From Clostridiales bacterium (GTDB lineage: Bacteria > Bacillota > Clostridia > Peptostreptococcales > Anaerovoracaceae): a stretch of 14,671 bases of DNA. The DNA is taken from the NCBI GenBank assembly GCA_009778415.1, contig WRJV01000310.1, forward strand, positions 1 to 14,671, in the 5' to 3' direction. The notes under the pieces were generated by a model that was given only the letters and a program-made list of their open reading frames with translations, did not search any database and was not told where the DNA came from. Below are positions 6,967 to 13,969 of the stretch, piece by piece. Position 1 is the stretch's first letter; each line of letters starts with the position of its first letter. The translations under genes and the position numbers were made by a program.

Positions 6967-7764
6967 TTAACCAAACCTGCCTGTTATGTAGTCCTCAGTG
7001 CGCTTGTCCTTTGGCGATGAAAACATCCCGATGGTCGGGCCGTATTCGACCAGCTTCCCTATCCGGTCCTGGCCTATCATCAGAAAAGCAGCCATGTCGG
7101 ACACCCTGAGCGCCTGTTCCATGTTGTGGGTGACGATGATGATCGTGTATTTTTCGACTAGGCTGAACATCAGCTCTTCAATTTTCATAGTGGATTCCGG
7201 ATCCAGCGCGCTGCACGACTCGTCCATCAGTATTACATCCGGCTCCACCGCTATGGCGCGGGCGATGCAGAGGCGCTGCTGCTGGCCGGGAGTCAGCTCA
7301 AGCCCTGACTTTTTCAAGTCGTCCTTGACTTCGCCCCAAAGCGCGACCTGGCACAGGCTGTGCTCCACTATCTCGTCCAGCTGGCGCGTGCGCTTGATGC
7401 CGTGCTTCCTGGGCCCGATGGCGATATTGTCGTATATGCTCTTTGGGAAGACGTTTGGCCGCTGAAAAACCATGCCGACCTTTCTTCGGAGCGACACTAC
7501 GTCAGTGTTTTTCCCGTAAACCGAAAAGTCGTCAAGCAGGACTTCGCCTTCAACCCTGACGCCGGGGATAAGGTCGTTCATCCGGTTGAAAACGCGAAGC
7601 AGCGTAGATTTGCCGCAGCCGGACGGACCGATTATGGCCGTAATGCTGCGGTCGTAGATTTCCATCGATATATCGCCCAAAGCGTGAAAAGAGCCGTAGA
7701 ACAGATTGAGCGAATCAGTCCTCAGCTTGACCCTTTGGTTCGACGAAAGAACGTTATCTGTCAT
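6967..7764 (-). CDS. pstB: PstB-family ABC ATPase with altered signature motif (PstB1)
   Basis: A 265-residue PstB that energises phosphate import on the cytoplasmic face of PstCA. Walker A is intact (GPSGCGKS, 46-53, Lys52), as are the Q-loop (MVFQ, Gln101), Walker B with catalytic Glu (ILMDE, Glu182), D-loop SALD and switch His213 (VTHN). The C-terminal EDYITGRFG is typical. The exception is the ABC signature. LSGGQQQRLCIAR is LTPGQQQRLCIAR (157 onward), replacing the Ser and first Gly that clamp the gamma-phosphate across the dimer. A PstB1 homodimer would therefore have two impaired sites, but a dimer with PstB2, which keeps LSGGQ, would have one complete site. It is the first gene of the operon, just downstream of the promoter, with GGAG about 7 nt before ATG. 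'PstB1' is my label. Confidence 0.94.
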   Translation of the reverse strand: MTDNVLSSNQRVKLRTDSLNLFYGSFHALGDISMEIYDRSITAIIGPSGCGKSTLLRVFNRMNDLIPGVRVEGEVLLDDFSVYGKNTDVVSLRRKVGMVFQRPNVFPKSIYDNIAIGPRKHGIKRTRQLDEIVEHSLCQVALWGEVKDDLKKSGLELTPGQQQRLCIARAIAVEPDVILMDESCSALDPESTMKIEELMFSLVEKYTIIIVTHNMEQALRVSDMAAFLMIGQDRIGKLVEYGPTIGMFSSPKDKRTEDYITGRFG

Positions 7765-7790
7765 CCCAAGCTCCAGTCATCAAAAAACCG

Positions 7791-7817
7791 TTTAGCTGCG
7801 CTGCAACCGCAACTAAA
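7791..7817 (-). promoter_or_regulatory. Leader hairpin with downstream U-tract ahead of pstB1
   Basis: On the minus strand TTTAGTTGCG (7817-7808) pairs with CGCAGCTAAA (7800-7791) as a 10-bp stem with one G-U pair and a 7-nt loop. After three bases (CGG) comes a run of six T (7787-7782). The likely transcription start for the promoter at 7822-7850 is about 7814, so the hairpin would sit at the very 5' end of the pst mRNA. It could be a 5' stabiliser, an attenuator of the intrinsic-terminator type, or chance. The spacing between stem and U-run and the closeness to the start make efficient termination uncertain. Confidence 0.35.
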
Positions 7818-7821
7818 AAAC

Positions 7822-7850
7822 AGTATATCAAAATTCACCATAAAGTGCAA
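7822..7850 (-). promoter_or_regulatory. Sigma-A/70-type promoter for the pst operon
   Basis: Minus-strand -35 TTGCAC (7850-7845) and -10 TATACT (7827-7822) are separated by exactly 17 bp. A TG one base before the -10 makes it an extended -10 element (TGATATACT). It lies about 58 bp upstream of the pstB1 ATG, giving a leader of about 50 nt. No clear PhoB or PhoP box repeat was recognised. A dyad lies directly upstream of the -35. Confidence 0.6.
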
Positions 7851-7899
7851 TCGCAAATGGCAGAATAATATAGCGAATGCTATTGATTTTATTTGCCGA
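7851..7899. promoter_or_regulatory. Nested dyad between divergent pst and zapA promoters
   Basis: Outer arms TCGCAAAT (7851-7858) and ATTTGCCGA (7891-7899) are inverted with one extra base. They nearly share a centre with a perfect inner palindrome ATAGC-GAAT-GCTAT (7870-7883). The element abuts the pst -35 and overlaps the upstream zapA -35. This placement suits a transcription factor site, possibly phosphate-responsive, but the assignment is inference and the arms are short. Confidence 0.3.
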
Positions 7900-7948
7900 A
7901 TGAGTATATAATAACCACATTGCAGGTTGAAAGAATATCGAGTATAAT
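7883..7948 (+). promoter_or_regulatory. Tandem candidate promoters for zapA-mutS2 operon
   Basis: Two plus-strand TATAAT boxes are present. The first, at 7907-7912, has TTGATT at 7883-7888 with an 18-bp spacer. The second, at 7943-7948, has only a weak -35, TTGCAG at 7920-7925, with a 17-bp spacer. Either would drive zapA, whose ATG is at 7984 with AAAGG about 9 nt upstream. Both -10 boxes are perfect, but the region is AT-rich, so one may be chance. Confidence 0.45.
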
Positions 7949-7983
7949 AAAGAAGAAATACATTTCGGGAAAGGTATTGGAGA

Positions 7984-8547
7984 ATGGACAACAACAAAGT
8001 CAGGGTAAAGATTTACGGGCAGGAATACACGGTGGCCGGCGAGGAGAGCCGCGAGCGCATCATCAAGGTGGCGGACCACGTGGACCTGCGCATGCGGGAG
8101 GTTGAAAAGGCCGTCAAGTCAGGGCAGATGTCGGCTATCGCGGTGCTTTCCGCGCTGAACATCGCCGACGAGTATTTCAGCTCTGCCGAAGCTGCTTCGG
8201 AGCTGAAAAAAATGAACGCGCAGCTGGAGAAAGACGTCGCGCACTACGTTCAGATGTGGGAAGAGGCCAAACGGAGCTTTCTGCAGTACAAGGAGGACGC
8301 GCAGGCAGTCACAAGGAAGAAGGAGACGCTAAAAGCCACGCTAAACGAAAGAGAGCAAGAAGTGGCAGAACTGAAAATACAGCTGGACGAAGCGGAGATG
8401 AAAGCAAAAAAAGAAGTGGAAGCCGAGATTGAAAAACTGCAGGACAAGCTCAGGGAAATGGAAAGCAACTATTTTGACCTTCAGATGGAGAACGTCCAGA
8501 TGAAGAGCGAGCTTGAAAGGCTGAAGAGAATCATGGTAAAGCAATGA
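7984..8547 (+). CDS. zapA: Cell division protein ZapA with extended coiled coil
   Basis: A 187-residue protein. Residues 1-95 match ZapA: VRVKIYGQEYTVAGEESRE at the start, a heptad-bearing helix, and the ALNIADEYF segment. ZapA binds FtsZ filaments and stabilises the cytokinetic ring. From about residue 70 to the end it is almost uninterrupted charged coiled coil (Glu/Lys/Leu rich), making it about twice the length of a minimal ZapA. Long ZapA-like proteins of this kind occur next to mutS2 in clostridia. ATG at 7984 was chosen for the AAAGG at 7970-7974. Its stop overlaps the mutS2 start (ATGA), so the two are translationally coupled. It begins the second plus-strand operon. Confidence 0.85.
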   Translation: MDNNKVRVKIYGQEYTVAGEESRERIIKVADHVDLRMREVEKAVKSGQMSAIAVLSALNIADEYFSSAEAASELKKMNAQLEKDVAHYVQMWEEAKRSFLQYKEDAQAVTRKKETLKATLNEREQEVAELKIQLDEAEMKAKKEVEAEIEKLQDKLREMESNYFDLQMENVQMKSELERLKRIMVKQ

Positions 8548-10916
8548 ACCAAAAATCGCGCCGGGTTTTGGAATACGACAAGATAATAGAAATGCTGATG
8601 GGGCAGGCGGCCTCGGACATGGCGAAAAAAATCGTCAGCGAGCTCGCCCCCCATGTTTCGGAACACCTAGTTCGGGAGGCCCAGGCAGAAACCACAGAAG
8701 CAGCCTCGGCCATCGCCTGCAAGGGGATGCCGCCCCTCGGCGCTTTTTACGACATAGACAATGCCGTGCATTTGGCGACAAAAGGCGGGACGCTGACCAT
8801 GCGGGACCTCCTTCAAGTGCTGTACAACATGAACACGGCGCGGAGCATGGCCGGTTTCCTGAAAAGCGATCTGCCGGAACTGCCGATGCTGTTCGGCATA
8901 CGCGAAGTGATTTCGGTGCCAAGGAAGCTTATCGACAGCATCGACAGGTGCATCGTCTCGGAGGACGAGATGTCCGACAACGCAAGCGTCGAGCTGAGGG
9001 ACATCAGGCGGAGCATAGGGAGGCAAAACGAAGCGCTGAGGGCGAAGCTGAACCAGATAATAAACTCGGCGTCAAACAGGGCAATGCTGCAGGACGCAAT
9101 CGTGACCATGAGGCAGGGGAGGTACGTGATCCCCGTCAAGCAGGAGCACAAGGCCAGGTTCCCCGGGATAGTACACGACCAGTCGGGAAGCGGTGCGACT
9201 CTGTTCATCGAGCCCCAGGCGGTGGTCAACCTGAACAACGAGCTGAGGGAGCTTGAGCTTGCAGAGAAGGTCGAGATGGAGCGCATATTGGCTGAACTCT
9301 CGGGGGAGGTGGCGGAATGCCACCACGACCTGCTGAACAACCAAAAGCTGCTCGTCAAGCTGGACTTCATGTTCGCCAAGGGGAAGCTCTCTGCAAAGCA
9401 GAAAGCGGTTGAGCCGGAAATAAACACGGAAAGCCGCATCCGGATGAAAAACGCAAGGCATCCGCTCATAGCGCCGGACAAAGTCGTGCCTGTGAGCATA
9501 TCGGTGGGCGGCGCATACGACACGCTGATAATAACGGGGCCAAACACAGGAGGCAAGACCGTGACGCTGAAGACCGCCGGGCTTTTGTCGATGATGGCGC
9601 AGGCAGGGCTTCACGTGCCCGCTGAGCCCGGGACCGAGACGGCGGTGTTCCAAAACATCTTTGCGGACATCGGCGACGAGCAGAGCATCGAACAAAGCCT
9701 GAGCACTTTTTCATCACACATGAACAACATAGTTGGAATAGTTGACAACACCGATTTCAACACCCTCGTCCTGCTTGACGAGCTGGGGGCGGGGACGGAC
9801 CCGACGGAAGGCGCGGCGCTGGCAATATCAATACTGGAAGACTTGGCGCAAAAAGGCGCAAAAACCATAGCCACGACGCATTACACCGAGTTGAAAAAAT
9901 ACGCGATTTCAAAGCACGGCGTAGAAAACGCTTCCATGGAGTTCGACGTGGACACCCTAAGCCCGACCTACAGGCTTTTCATAGGGATACCTGGGAAATC
10001 CAACGCTTTTGAGATTTCGCAAAAGCTGGGGCTGCCCCCTGAAATCATAGGCAACGCACGGACGCTGCTGGGCAGGGGGGACATCCAATTCGAGGAAATA
10101 GTCAGCGCCATTGAGGCTGACAGAAAACACGCCGAAGCGGAACGGGACGAAGCCGTGATGCTGGCGCTGGAGGCAAGGCGGCAAAAGGAGGAGCTCGACA
10201 AAAAACGGGCGAAATTTGAGGAACAGAGGGAAAAGCTCCTGGAAAACGCGAGGGACGAGGCGAGGGGCATCATTGAGGAGGCGAGCACGGTGGCCGCCGA
10301 AGTCCAAAAGGAGCTCAAGGAACTGGCGAGAGCGGAAAGCCACAGCGAGCGGACCAGGCTCCTGGACGAGAACAGGAAAAAGCTGAAAGAGGCAGGCAGC
10401 AAATACCGGAGGAAGCTAAAGCCTGCCGCCAATGCAAACCCAGCCAGCGCAGACGAGCTTTCAATCGGGTGCAGGGTGAAAGTCGTGACCTTCGACCAAG
10501 AAGGGGAAGTTTTGACAATGCCCGACGACAAAGGCGACCTGATGGTCCAGCTGGGCCTCCTCAAAGCGAACGTGAACATTGCAGACATCAGCGTCACAGC
10601 AGCGGCAGGAGGCGGCCAAACCGGAGAAAAGAGCGTAAAATACGGGCAGATGTACAGGCAAAAGGTCCAGAGCATAGCGCTTAGCCTAAATGTCCAGGGC
10701 GAAAACCTGGACGACGCAAAAATGGACGTGGACAAGTACCTGGACGACGCGTTCATGGCAGGGCTTGAGAAAGTGACCATTATCCACGGGCGCGGCGAAG
10801 GCGTTTTGAGGGGAGGGCTCCACAGCATGTTCAAAACCCACAAGCACGTAAAGAAATTCAGGAAAGGCACCTACAACGAAGGAGGCGACGGCGTCACGGT
10901 CGTCGAGCTGAGATAG
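8544..10916 (+). CDS. mutS2: MutS2 ATPase with C-terminal Smr domain
   Basis: A 790-residue MutS2, normal length. Members suppress homologous recombination or, in Bacillus, split collided ribosomes. They lack the mismatch-recognition domain of MutS. Order: N-terminal core and lever/clamp helices (about 1-320), MutS ATPase with Walker A GPNTGGKT (332-339) and Walker B LVLLDELGAGTDP (408-420), THYTEL, a long charged coiled coil (about 515-625), a KOW-like small beta domain (about 640-685) and a Smr domain (about 713-790, with IIHGRGEG and FRKGTYNEGGDGVTVVEL). The Smr motif usually reading LDLRG is LNVQG (715-719), so the Asp and Arg are Asn and Gln. Nuclease activity may be altered. The start overlaps zapA and the stop is 2 nt before the next gene. 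Confidence 0.95.
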   Translation: MNQKSRRVLEYDKIIEMLMGQAASDMAKKIVSELAPHVSEHLVREAQAETTEAASAIACKGMPPLGAFYDIDNAVHLATKGGTLTMRDLLQVLYNMNTARSMAGFLKSDLPELPMLFGIREVISVPRKLIDSIDRCIVSEDEMSDNASVELRDIRRSIGRQNEALRAKLNQIINSASNRAMLQDAIVTMRQGRYVIPVKQEHKARFPGIVHDQSGSGATLFIEPQAVVNLNNELRELELAEKVEMERILAELSGEVAECHHDLLNNQKLLVKLDFMFAKGKLSAKQKAVEPEINTESRIRMKNARHPLIAPDKVVPVSISVGGAYDTLIITGPNTGGKTVTLKTAGLLSMMAQAGLHVPAEPGTETAVFQNIFADIGDEQSIEQSLSTFSSHMNNIVGIVDNTDFNTLVLLDELGAGTDPTEGAALAISILEDLAQKGAKTIATTHYTELKKYAISKHGVENASMEFDVDTLSPTYRLFIGIPGKSNAFEISQKLGLPPEIIGNARTLLGRGDIQFEEIVSAIEADRKHAEAERDEAVMLALEARRQKEELDKKRAKFEEQREKLLENARDEARGIIEEASTVAAEVQKELKELARAESHSERTRLLDENRKKLKEAGSKYRRKLKPAANANPASADELSIGCRVKVVTFDQEGEVLTMPDDKGDLMVQLGLLKANVNIADISVTAAAGGGQTGEKSVKYGQMYRQKVQSIALSLNVQGENLDDAKMDVDKYLDDAFMAGLEKVTIIHGRGEGVLRGGLHSMFKTHKHVKKFRKGTYNEGGDGVTVVELR

Positions 10917-10918
10917 GC

Positions 10919-11359
10919 ATGTACATTGTAAGCGCGTGCCTTGCCGGGGTTGACTGCAGATACGACGGAGGGAACAACGAATGCGCCTGGGTGGTTGAGT
11001 TCGCCAAAAGCCACGCATGCGTCCTAGTCTGCCCTGAGAGCGCCGGAGGGCTGCCGAAGCCAAGGCCGCCCGCCGAAATAATTGCCGGAAGGGCGGTAGA
11101 CAGAAACGGCAAGGACGTTACCGAAGAATTCGCTGCGGGGGCGGCTGCGGCGTATGAGATAGCGGAATCTGCCGCGAAAGCCGCCGGCGAGGCCATTGAG
11201 GGGGCGATACTCAAGGCGCACAGCCCGTCCTGCGGGCGCGGGGTGGTTTACGACGGTTCTTTTTCAGGGAAGCTAACCGAGGGCGACGGTTTTTTCGCTA
11301 AGTTGTTGATGGTAAAAGGGGTTGCGGCAGTAACAGAAAAGGAGGTCCCAAAATGGTAG
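10919..11359 (+). CDS. DUF523 protein, TudS-like desulfidase candidate
   Basis: A 146-residue DUF523 (YbbK/COG1683-type) protein of normal size. Conserved blocks are SACLAG with CRYDGG (Cys7, Cys13), VCPESAGGLPKPRPPAEI (Cys38, Glu40) and LKAHSPSCG (Cys105). Three spaced cysteines of this kind hold a [4Fe-4S] cluster in TudS, a DUF523-containing enzyme that removes sulfur from thiouracil. By analogy this protein may detoxify or salvage thio-modified bases, but short stand-alone DUF523 proteins are not well characterised, so this is inference. It begins 2 nt after mutS2, and its last 7 nt overlap the argS start, placing it firmly in the same operon. It also carries the argS ribosome binding site (GGAGG). 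Confidence 0.85.
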   Translation: MYIVSACLAGVDCRYDGGNNECAWVVEFAKSHACVLVCPESAGGLPKPRPPAEIIAGRAVDRNGKDVTEEFAAGAAAAYEIAESAAKAAGEAIEGAILKAHSPSCGRGVVYDGSFSGKLTEGDGFFAKLLMVKGVAAVTEKEVPKW

Positions 11360-13071
11360 ATTACAGGCAGGAAATCGCGGAAATCATCTTGCCGGCGACG
11401 GCGGGTTTTTCGGCAGACGAAATCAAAGGCATGGTTGAGGCACCGGCGGACAGGAACATGGGGGATTACGCGTTCCCATGTTTCAAGCTGGCAAAAACAA
11501 TGAGGAAAGCCCCCAATGCAATTGCAAAGGAAATCGCTGAAAAAATCGCGCCGGGCGACATAATCGCGAAGGTTGAAAACGTAAACGCCTACGTGAACAT
11601 ATTCCTGAACCGGGGGCATTTCATGAAAAACGTCGTGGGCGAAGTCCTTTCGCAAAGGGAGAGGTACGGCCGCAGCGACATGGGCAAAGGGAAAAGGGTC
11701 ATAGTCGAGTATTCTGCCCCCAACATTGCGAAGCCGTTCCACATCGGGCACATAAGGAGCACCGTCATAGGCCACTCGATATACAAAATATATGATTTCA
11801 TGGGTTACGAAACCGTCCGCATCAACCATCTCGGCGACTACGGGACCCAGTTCGGCAAGATGATCTGCGCCTACAGGCGGTGGGGAAACAGGGAAGACGT
11901 TGAAAACGAGCCGATAAAAACCCTGCTTTCATACTACATCAAGTTTCACGAGGAGTCTGAGCAGGACCCGACGCTTGAAGACGAGGCCAGGGCCGTTTTC
12001 ACCAGGCTTGAGCAAGGCGACCCGGAAGAAGTGGAGCTCTGGCAGTGGTTCCGGGACGAGAGCCTCAAGGAGTTCGGCAGGGTGTACAAGATGCTCGGGA
12101 TTGAGTTCGACTCCTATGCCGGAGAGAGCTTCTATTCTGACAAGATGGGGCGCATGCTGGACATTCTCAAGGACAAAGGGCTGCTTGTGGCGTCCGAAGG
12201 GGCGCAGATAGTGGAACTGTCCGATTACGGCATGCCGCCGGCGCTGATAACGAAACAGGACGGTTCGACGCTTTACATAACAAGGGACATAGCAGCAGCG
12301 GTGTACAGGAAAGAGCACTACGATTTCTACAAGAACCTCTACATCGTCGCCTCGCAGCAAAACCTGCATTTCCAGCAGTGGATCAAGATCATAGAGCTGA
12401 TGGGGTACGGCTGGGCAAAGGACTGCGTCCACATCCCCTTCGGGCTTGTAAGCCTCGAAGACGGAACCATGTCCACGAGGCAGGGCAGGGTCGTGTTCCT
12501 TGAGGAAGTGCTCACAAAGGCGGTCGAAAAGACGAAGGAGATAATAGTCGAAAAAGGCGTCAACACTGACAACATAGACGAAACGGCGAAGCAAGTGGGG
12601 ATCGGCGCAGTAGTGTTCAACGAGCTTGCGAACAGCAGGATCAAGGACTACGTGTTTTCATGGGGCAAGGTGCTGAACTTTGACGGGGAAACGGGGCCAT
12701 ACGTGCAGTATTCCCACGCAAGGCTCGCCAGCGTGATGCGGAACGCGGGCGGCGCGGAAGCGGAACAATCCCTTGCCATTGACAGCGCAGGGGCGGGCCA
12801 TATAACCGGCGACAGCGCTTTCGAGCTCGCGAAGCTCATCTACAAATTCCCGGCGGCCGTAGCGGACGCCGCAGAAAAATACGAACCCTCGATAGTTACG
12901 CGGCATATCGTGGACACCGCGCAGGCCGTCAACCGGTTTTACCACGACGAACATGTCCTTGTGGACGACGAAGCCGAGAGGTCGGCAAAACTGGCCCTCG
13001 TTTACTCTGCCAAAACTGTGCTCAAAAATGGCCTCGGCCTGCTGTGCATGGACGCCCCGGAGAAGATGTAG
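11353..13071 (+). CDS. argS: Arginyl-tRNA synthetase
   Basis: A 572-residue class I synthetase that attaches Arg to tRNA-Arg. The N-terminal Add-1 domain (about 1-110) contains the usual GDYAFPCFKLAK block. The Rossmann core has KPFHIGHIRS with HIGH at 130-133, INHLGDYGTQFGK, and the second signature as GTMSTRQG (371-378), a KMSKS variant common in ArgRS. The C-terminal DALR anticodon-binding domain (about 450-572) ends APEKM, as expected. All expected parts are present and nothing is truncated. ATG at 11353 has GGAGG about 7 nt upstream and overlaps the DUF523 stop by 7 nt. The following gene starts 24 nt after the stop. Confidence 0.96.
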   Translation: MVDYRQEIAEIILPATAGFSADEIKGMVEAPADRNMGDYAFPCFKLAKTMRKAPNAIAKEIAEKIAPGDIIAKVENVNAYVNIFLNRGHFMKNVVGEVLSQRERYGRSDMGKGKRVIVEYSAPNIAKPFHIGHIRSTVIGHSIYKIYDFMGYETVRINHLGDYGTQFGKMICAYRRWGNREDVENEPIKTLLSYYIKFHEESEQDPTLEDEARAVFTRLEQGDPEEVELWQWFRDESLKEFGRVYKMLGIEFDSYAGESFYSDKMGRMLDILKDKGLLVASEGAQIVELSDYGMPPALITKQDGSTLYITRDIAAAVYRKEHYDFYKNLYIVASQQNLHFQQWIKIIELMGYGWAKDCVHIPFGLVSLEDGTMSTRQGRVVFLEEVLTKAVEKTKEIIVEKGVNTDNIDETAKQVGIGAVVFNELANSRIKDYVFSWGKVLNFDGETGPYVQYSHARLASVMRNAGGAEAEQSLAIDSAGAGHITGDSAFELAKLIYKFPAAVADAAEKYEPSIVTRHIVDTAQAVNRFYHDEHVLVDDEAERSAKLALVYSAKTVLKNGLGLLCMDAPEKM

Positions 13072-13095
13072 CCATGGCGAGGGGGCGAACGGAAA

Positions 13096-13968
13096 ATGAG
13101 GTATGAAGGAAGCATATACAGGCCGCCAAGCGAAGCGTACAGCCTGATAGTCCAGGTTACGATTGGCTGCGCCCACAACGGCTGCACATTTTGCAGCATG
13201 TTCAAAGACAAGAAATTCAGGGTAAGGGACGTAAACGAAGTCCTTGAAGACCTTGACATGGCCAGAAAATACTACAAGCATGTCGAAAGGGTTTTCCTCG
13301 CCGACGGCGACGCGCTGGCTCTTTCCGGCAGCAAGCTCTTTCGGATACTCGATTACATAGGGGGCCTGTTTCCGGAATGCGAAAGGGTAAGCGTCTACGG
13401 CTCCCCCCAAGACGTCCTGCGCAAAACGCCAGAAGAGTTGAGCGGACTTCGGTCCAAAGGCGTGGGCATAATCTACATCGGCGCGGAATCGGGCAGCGAG
13501 AAAGTGCTCAAGGACGTCTGCAAGGGCGCCAGCAGGGACGAGATAATAGCCGCTGTCAGAAAAATAGAGGATTCCGGCATAAAGTCGTCCGTTACGTTCA
13601 TCTCAGGGCTTGGCGGTAGGGCTGGCTGGCAGGACCACGCCGTTTCCACGGGGACCATGATCAGCCAGATGGAGCCTTCCTACGCGTCCTTGCTGACATT
13701 GATGACAGACCCGGCGGCTCCCCTTTACGACGACATTGAGGCAGGGAAGTTCGAGCTGCTTTCCGCTGAGGAAGTAGTGGAGGAGACGATGCTGCTGCTT
13801 CGCAACGTCAATGTGGGCAGGAACTGCGTTTTTCGGAGCAACCATGCCTCGAACTACGTTTCGCTGAGAGGCGACTTGCCGAAAGACAAGGAAAGGATGC
13901 TTGACCAGCTTGAAAGCGCGATGAAAAACCCGGCGCACCTTAAGGACGAAAGGTTCAGGATGCTGTAA
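13096..13968 (+). CDS. Radical SAM protein with CX4CX2C cluster motif
   Basis: A 290-residue radical SAM enzyme of the Elp3/YgiQ-like kind. The cluster-binding cysteines are Cys25, Cys30 and Cys33 in IGCAHNGCTFCSM, spaced CX4CX2C rather than the standard CX3CX2C. I recall the same spacing from relatives with motifs of the CSxNxCTFC type, so it appears to be a family trait. A strand ending LADGDAL and the segment IIYIGAESGSEKVL fit the SAM-binding barrel. It has no obvious extra domain and its substrate is unknown. ATG at 13096 has GAGGGGG about 10 nt upstream. It lies 24 nt after argS, and one base separates its stop from the next radical SAM gene, so the two may act together. Confidence 0.85.
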   Translation: MRYEGSIYRPPSEAYSLIVQVTIGCAHNGCTFCSMFKDKKFRVRDVNEVLEDLDMARKYYKHVERVFLADGDALALSGSKLFRILDYIGGLFPECERVSVYGSPQDVLRKTPEELSGLRSKGVGIIYIGAESGSEKVLKDVCKGASRDEIIAAVRKIEDSGIKSSVTFISGLGGRAGWQDHAVSTGTMISQMEPSYASLLTLMTDPAAPLYDDIEAGKFELLSAEEVVEETMLLLRNVNVGRNCVFRSNHASNYVSLRGDLPKDKERMLDQLESAMKNPAHLKDERFRML

Positions 13969-13969
13969 G

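Noticed and set aside
6954..6974. Longer PstS start at a TTG overlapping the pstB1 stop
   Set aside because: The downstream ATG at 6953 has AGGAG at ideal spacing and gives a normal signal peptide. The TTG version adds residues with no support.
7754..7780. Possible 8-codon leader peptide (MTGAWDDR) upstream of and overlapping the pstB1 start
   Set aside because: It has no ribosome binding site (it is preceded by a U-run), no regulatory codon bias and no evidence beyond a chance ATG.
7765..7983. Riboswitch, T-box or small RNA gene in the divergent intergenic region
   Set aside because: The region is only 219 bp and filled with promoter elements. No T-box, tRNA-like or known riboswitch core was recognised.
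9968..10870. A 300-residue minus-strand open frame opposite mutS2
   Set aside because: It is low-complexity Ser/Leu/Phe-rich sequence, the usual antisense of Lys/Glu-rich coiled-coil coding sequence. MutS2 on the other strand is unambiguous.
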